Source: an uncultured Collinsella sp. (GTDB lineage: Bacteria; Actinomycetota; Coriobacteriia; Coriobacteriales; Coriobacteriaceae). Taken from it: a stretch of DNA of 21,647 bases. Below are positions 21,536 to 21,647 of the stretch, in pieces (positions within the stretch are counted from its first letter, which is position 1; each line of letters starts with the position of its first letter). The notes under the pieces are model-generated. The model made no database searches. It was not told the origin of the DNA and was given only the letters and a program-made list of their open reading frames with translations. The stretch is taken from positions 1-21,647 of the forward strand of contig CABQAK010000038.1 in the NCBI GenBank assembly GCA_902462065.1. The letters are read 5' to 3'. Position numbers and translations under genes: made by a program.

Positions 21536-21647
21536 TCTTTTGCTTCGTTGAACGGAGTGTCGTAATGTCCGCTCGCCCCTGCGAGGCCCCTATATATCAT
21601 CCCGTGCTCAAACATTCTCGCTGCGCTGCGAAACTGCGCGCGGGACG
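21536..21647. other. Intergenic tail after dut
   Basis: No gene or clear terminator is seen before the window ends. There is a small hairpin CTCGC-CCCT-GCGAG (21572-21585), followed by an AT run CTATATATCAT (21590-21600) and a GC-rich end. A gene on either strand could begin beyond the edge. Confidence 0.4.

Overview
The window reads as chromosomal core DNA from a GC-rich actinomycete-lineage gut bacterium of the class Coriobacteriia, most likely Collinsella or a close relative. Supporting this are the strong GC-ending codon bias, RNase J and RNase Y together, a SpoVS protein without a visible sporulation context, and the actinobacterial order lexA < > LysM protein - nrdR. The genus is inferred from gene content and style; no marker gene such as rRNA is present.

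Layout. (1) 1-553: a gene-free region with two inverted copies of a structured repeat, then a putative promoter and hairpin-bearing leader for rnj. (2) 554-9606, plus strand: a tightly packed operon of rnj, ftsK, a RodZ-like HTH membrane protein, yajQ, rimO, pgsA and a cinA C-terminal-type amidase gene, closed by a hairpin near 9614-9637. (3) 9805-11716: recA-recX behind a promoter whose spacer holds a perfect LexA operator, followed by a hairpin terminator. (4) 11779-18646, plus strand: a strong promoter and hairpin-rich leader, then rny, an unnamed GHKL-type ATPase gene, spoVS, miaB, miaA and hflX, mostly overlapping or a few bases apart. (5) 18631-19979, minus strand: lexA and a translationally overlapping membrane acyltransferase gene, convergent with hflX. 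(6) 20025-21535, plus strand: a LysM/TM protein gene resembling SOS division inhibitors, nrdR and dut, divergent from lexA across three LexA-type boxes.

How the genes fit together. RNase J and RNase Y are the main mRNA decay enzymes of Gram-positive bacteria. RimO, MiaB, MiaA and HflX act on the ribosome and tRNA. FtsK, the RodZ-like protein, PgsA and the LysM protein serve division, shape and envelope. RecA, RecX, LexA, LysM, NrdR and dUTPase form a DNA-damage and nucleotide-supply module whose visible operators predict one SOS regulon.

The least explained parts are the paired structured repeat at 1-368 with compensatory stem changes, the GHKL ATPase between rny and spoVS, the acyltransferase overlapping lexA, and a 12-bp inverted repeat that would fold the nrdR ribosome binding site and start codon into a hairpin. 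No tRNA, rRNA, CRISPR array, insertion sequence or phage gene was seen.
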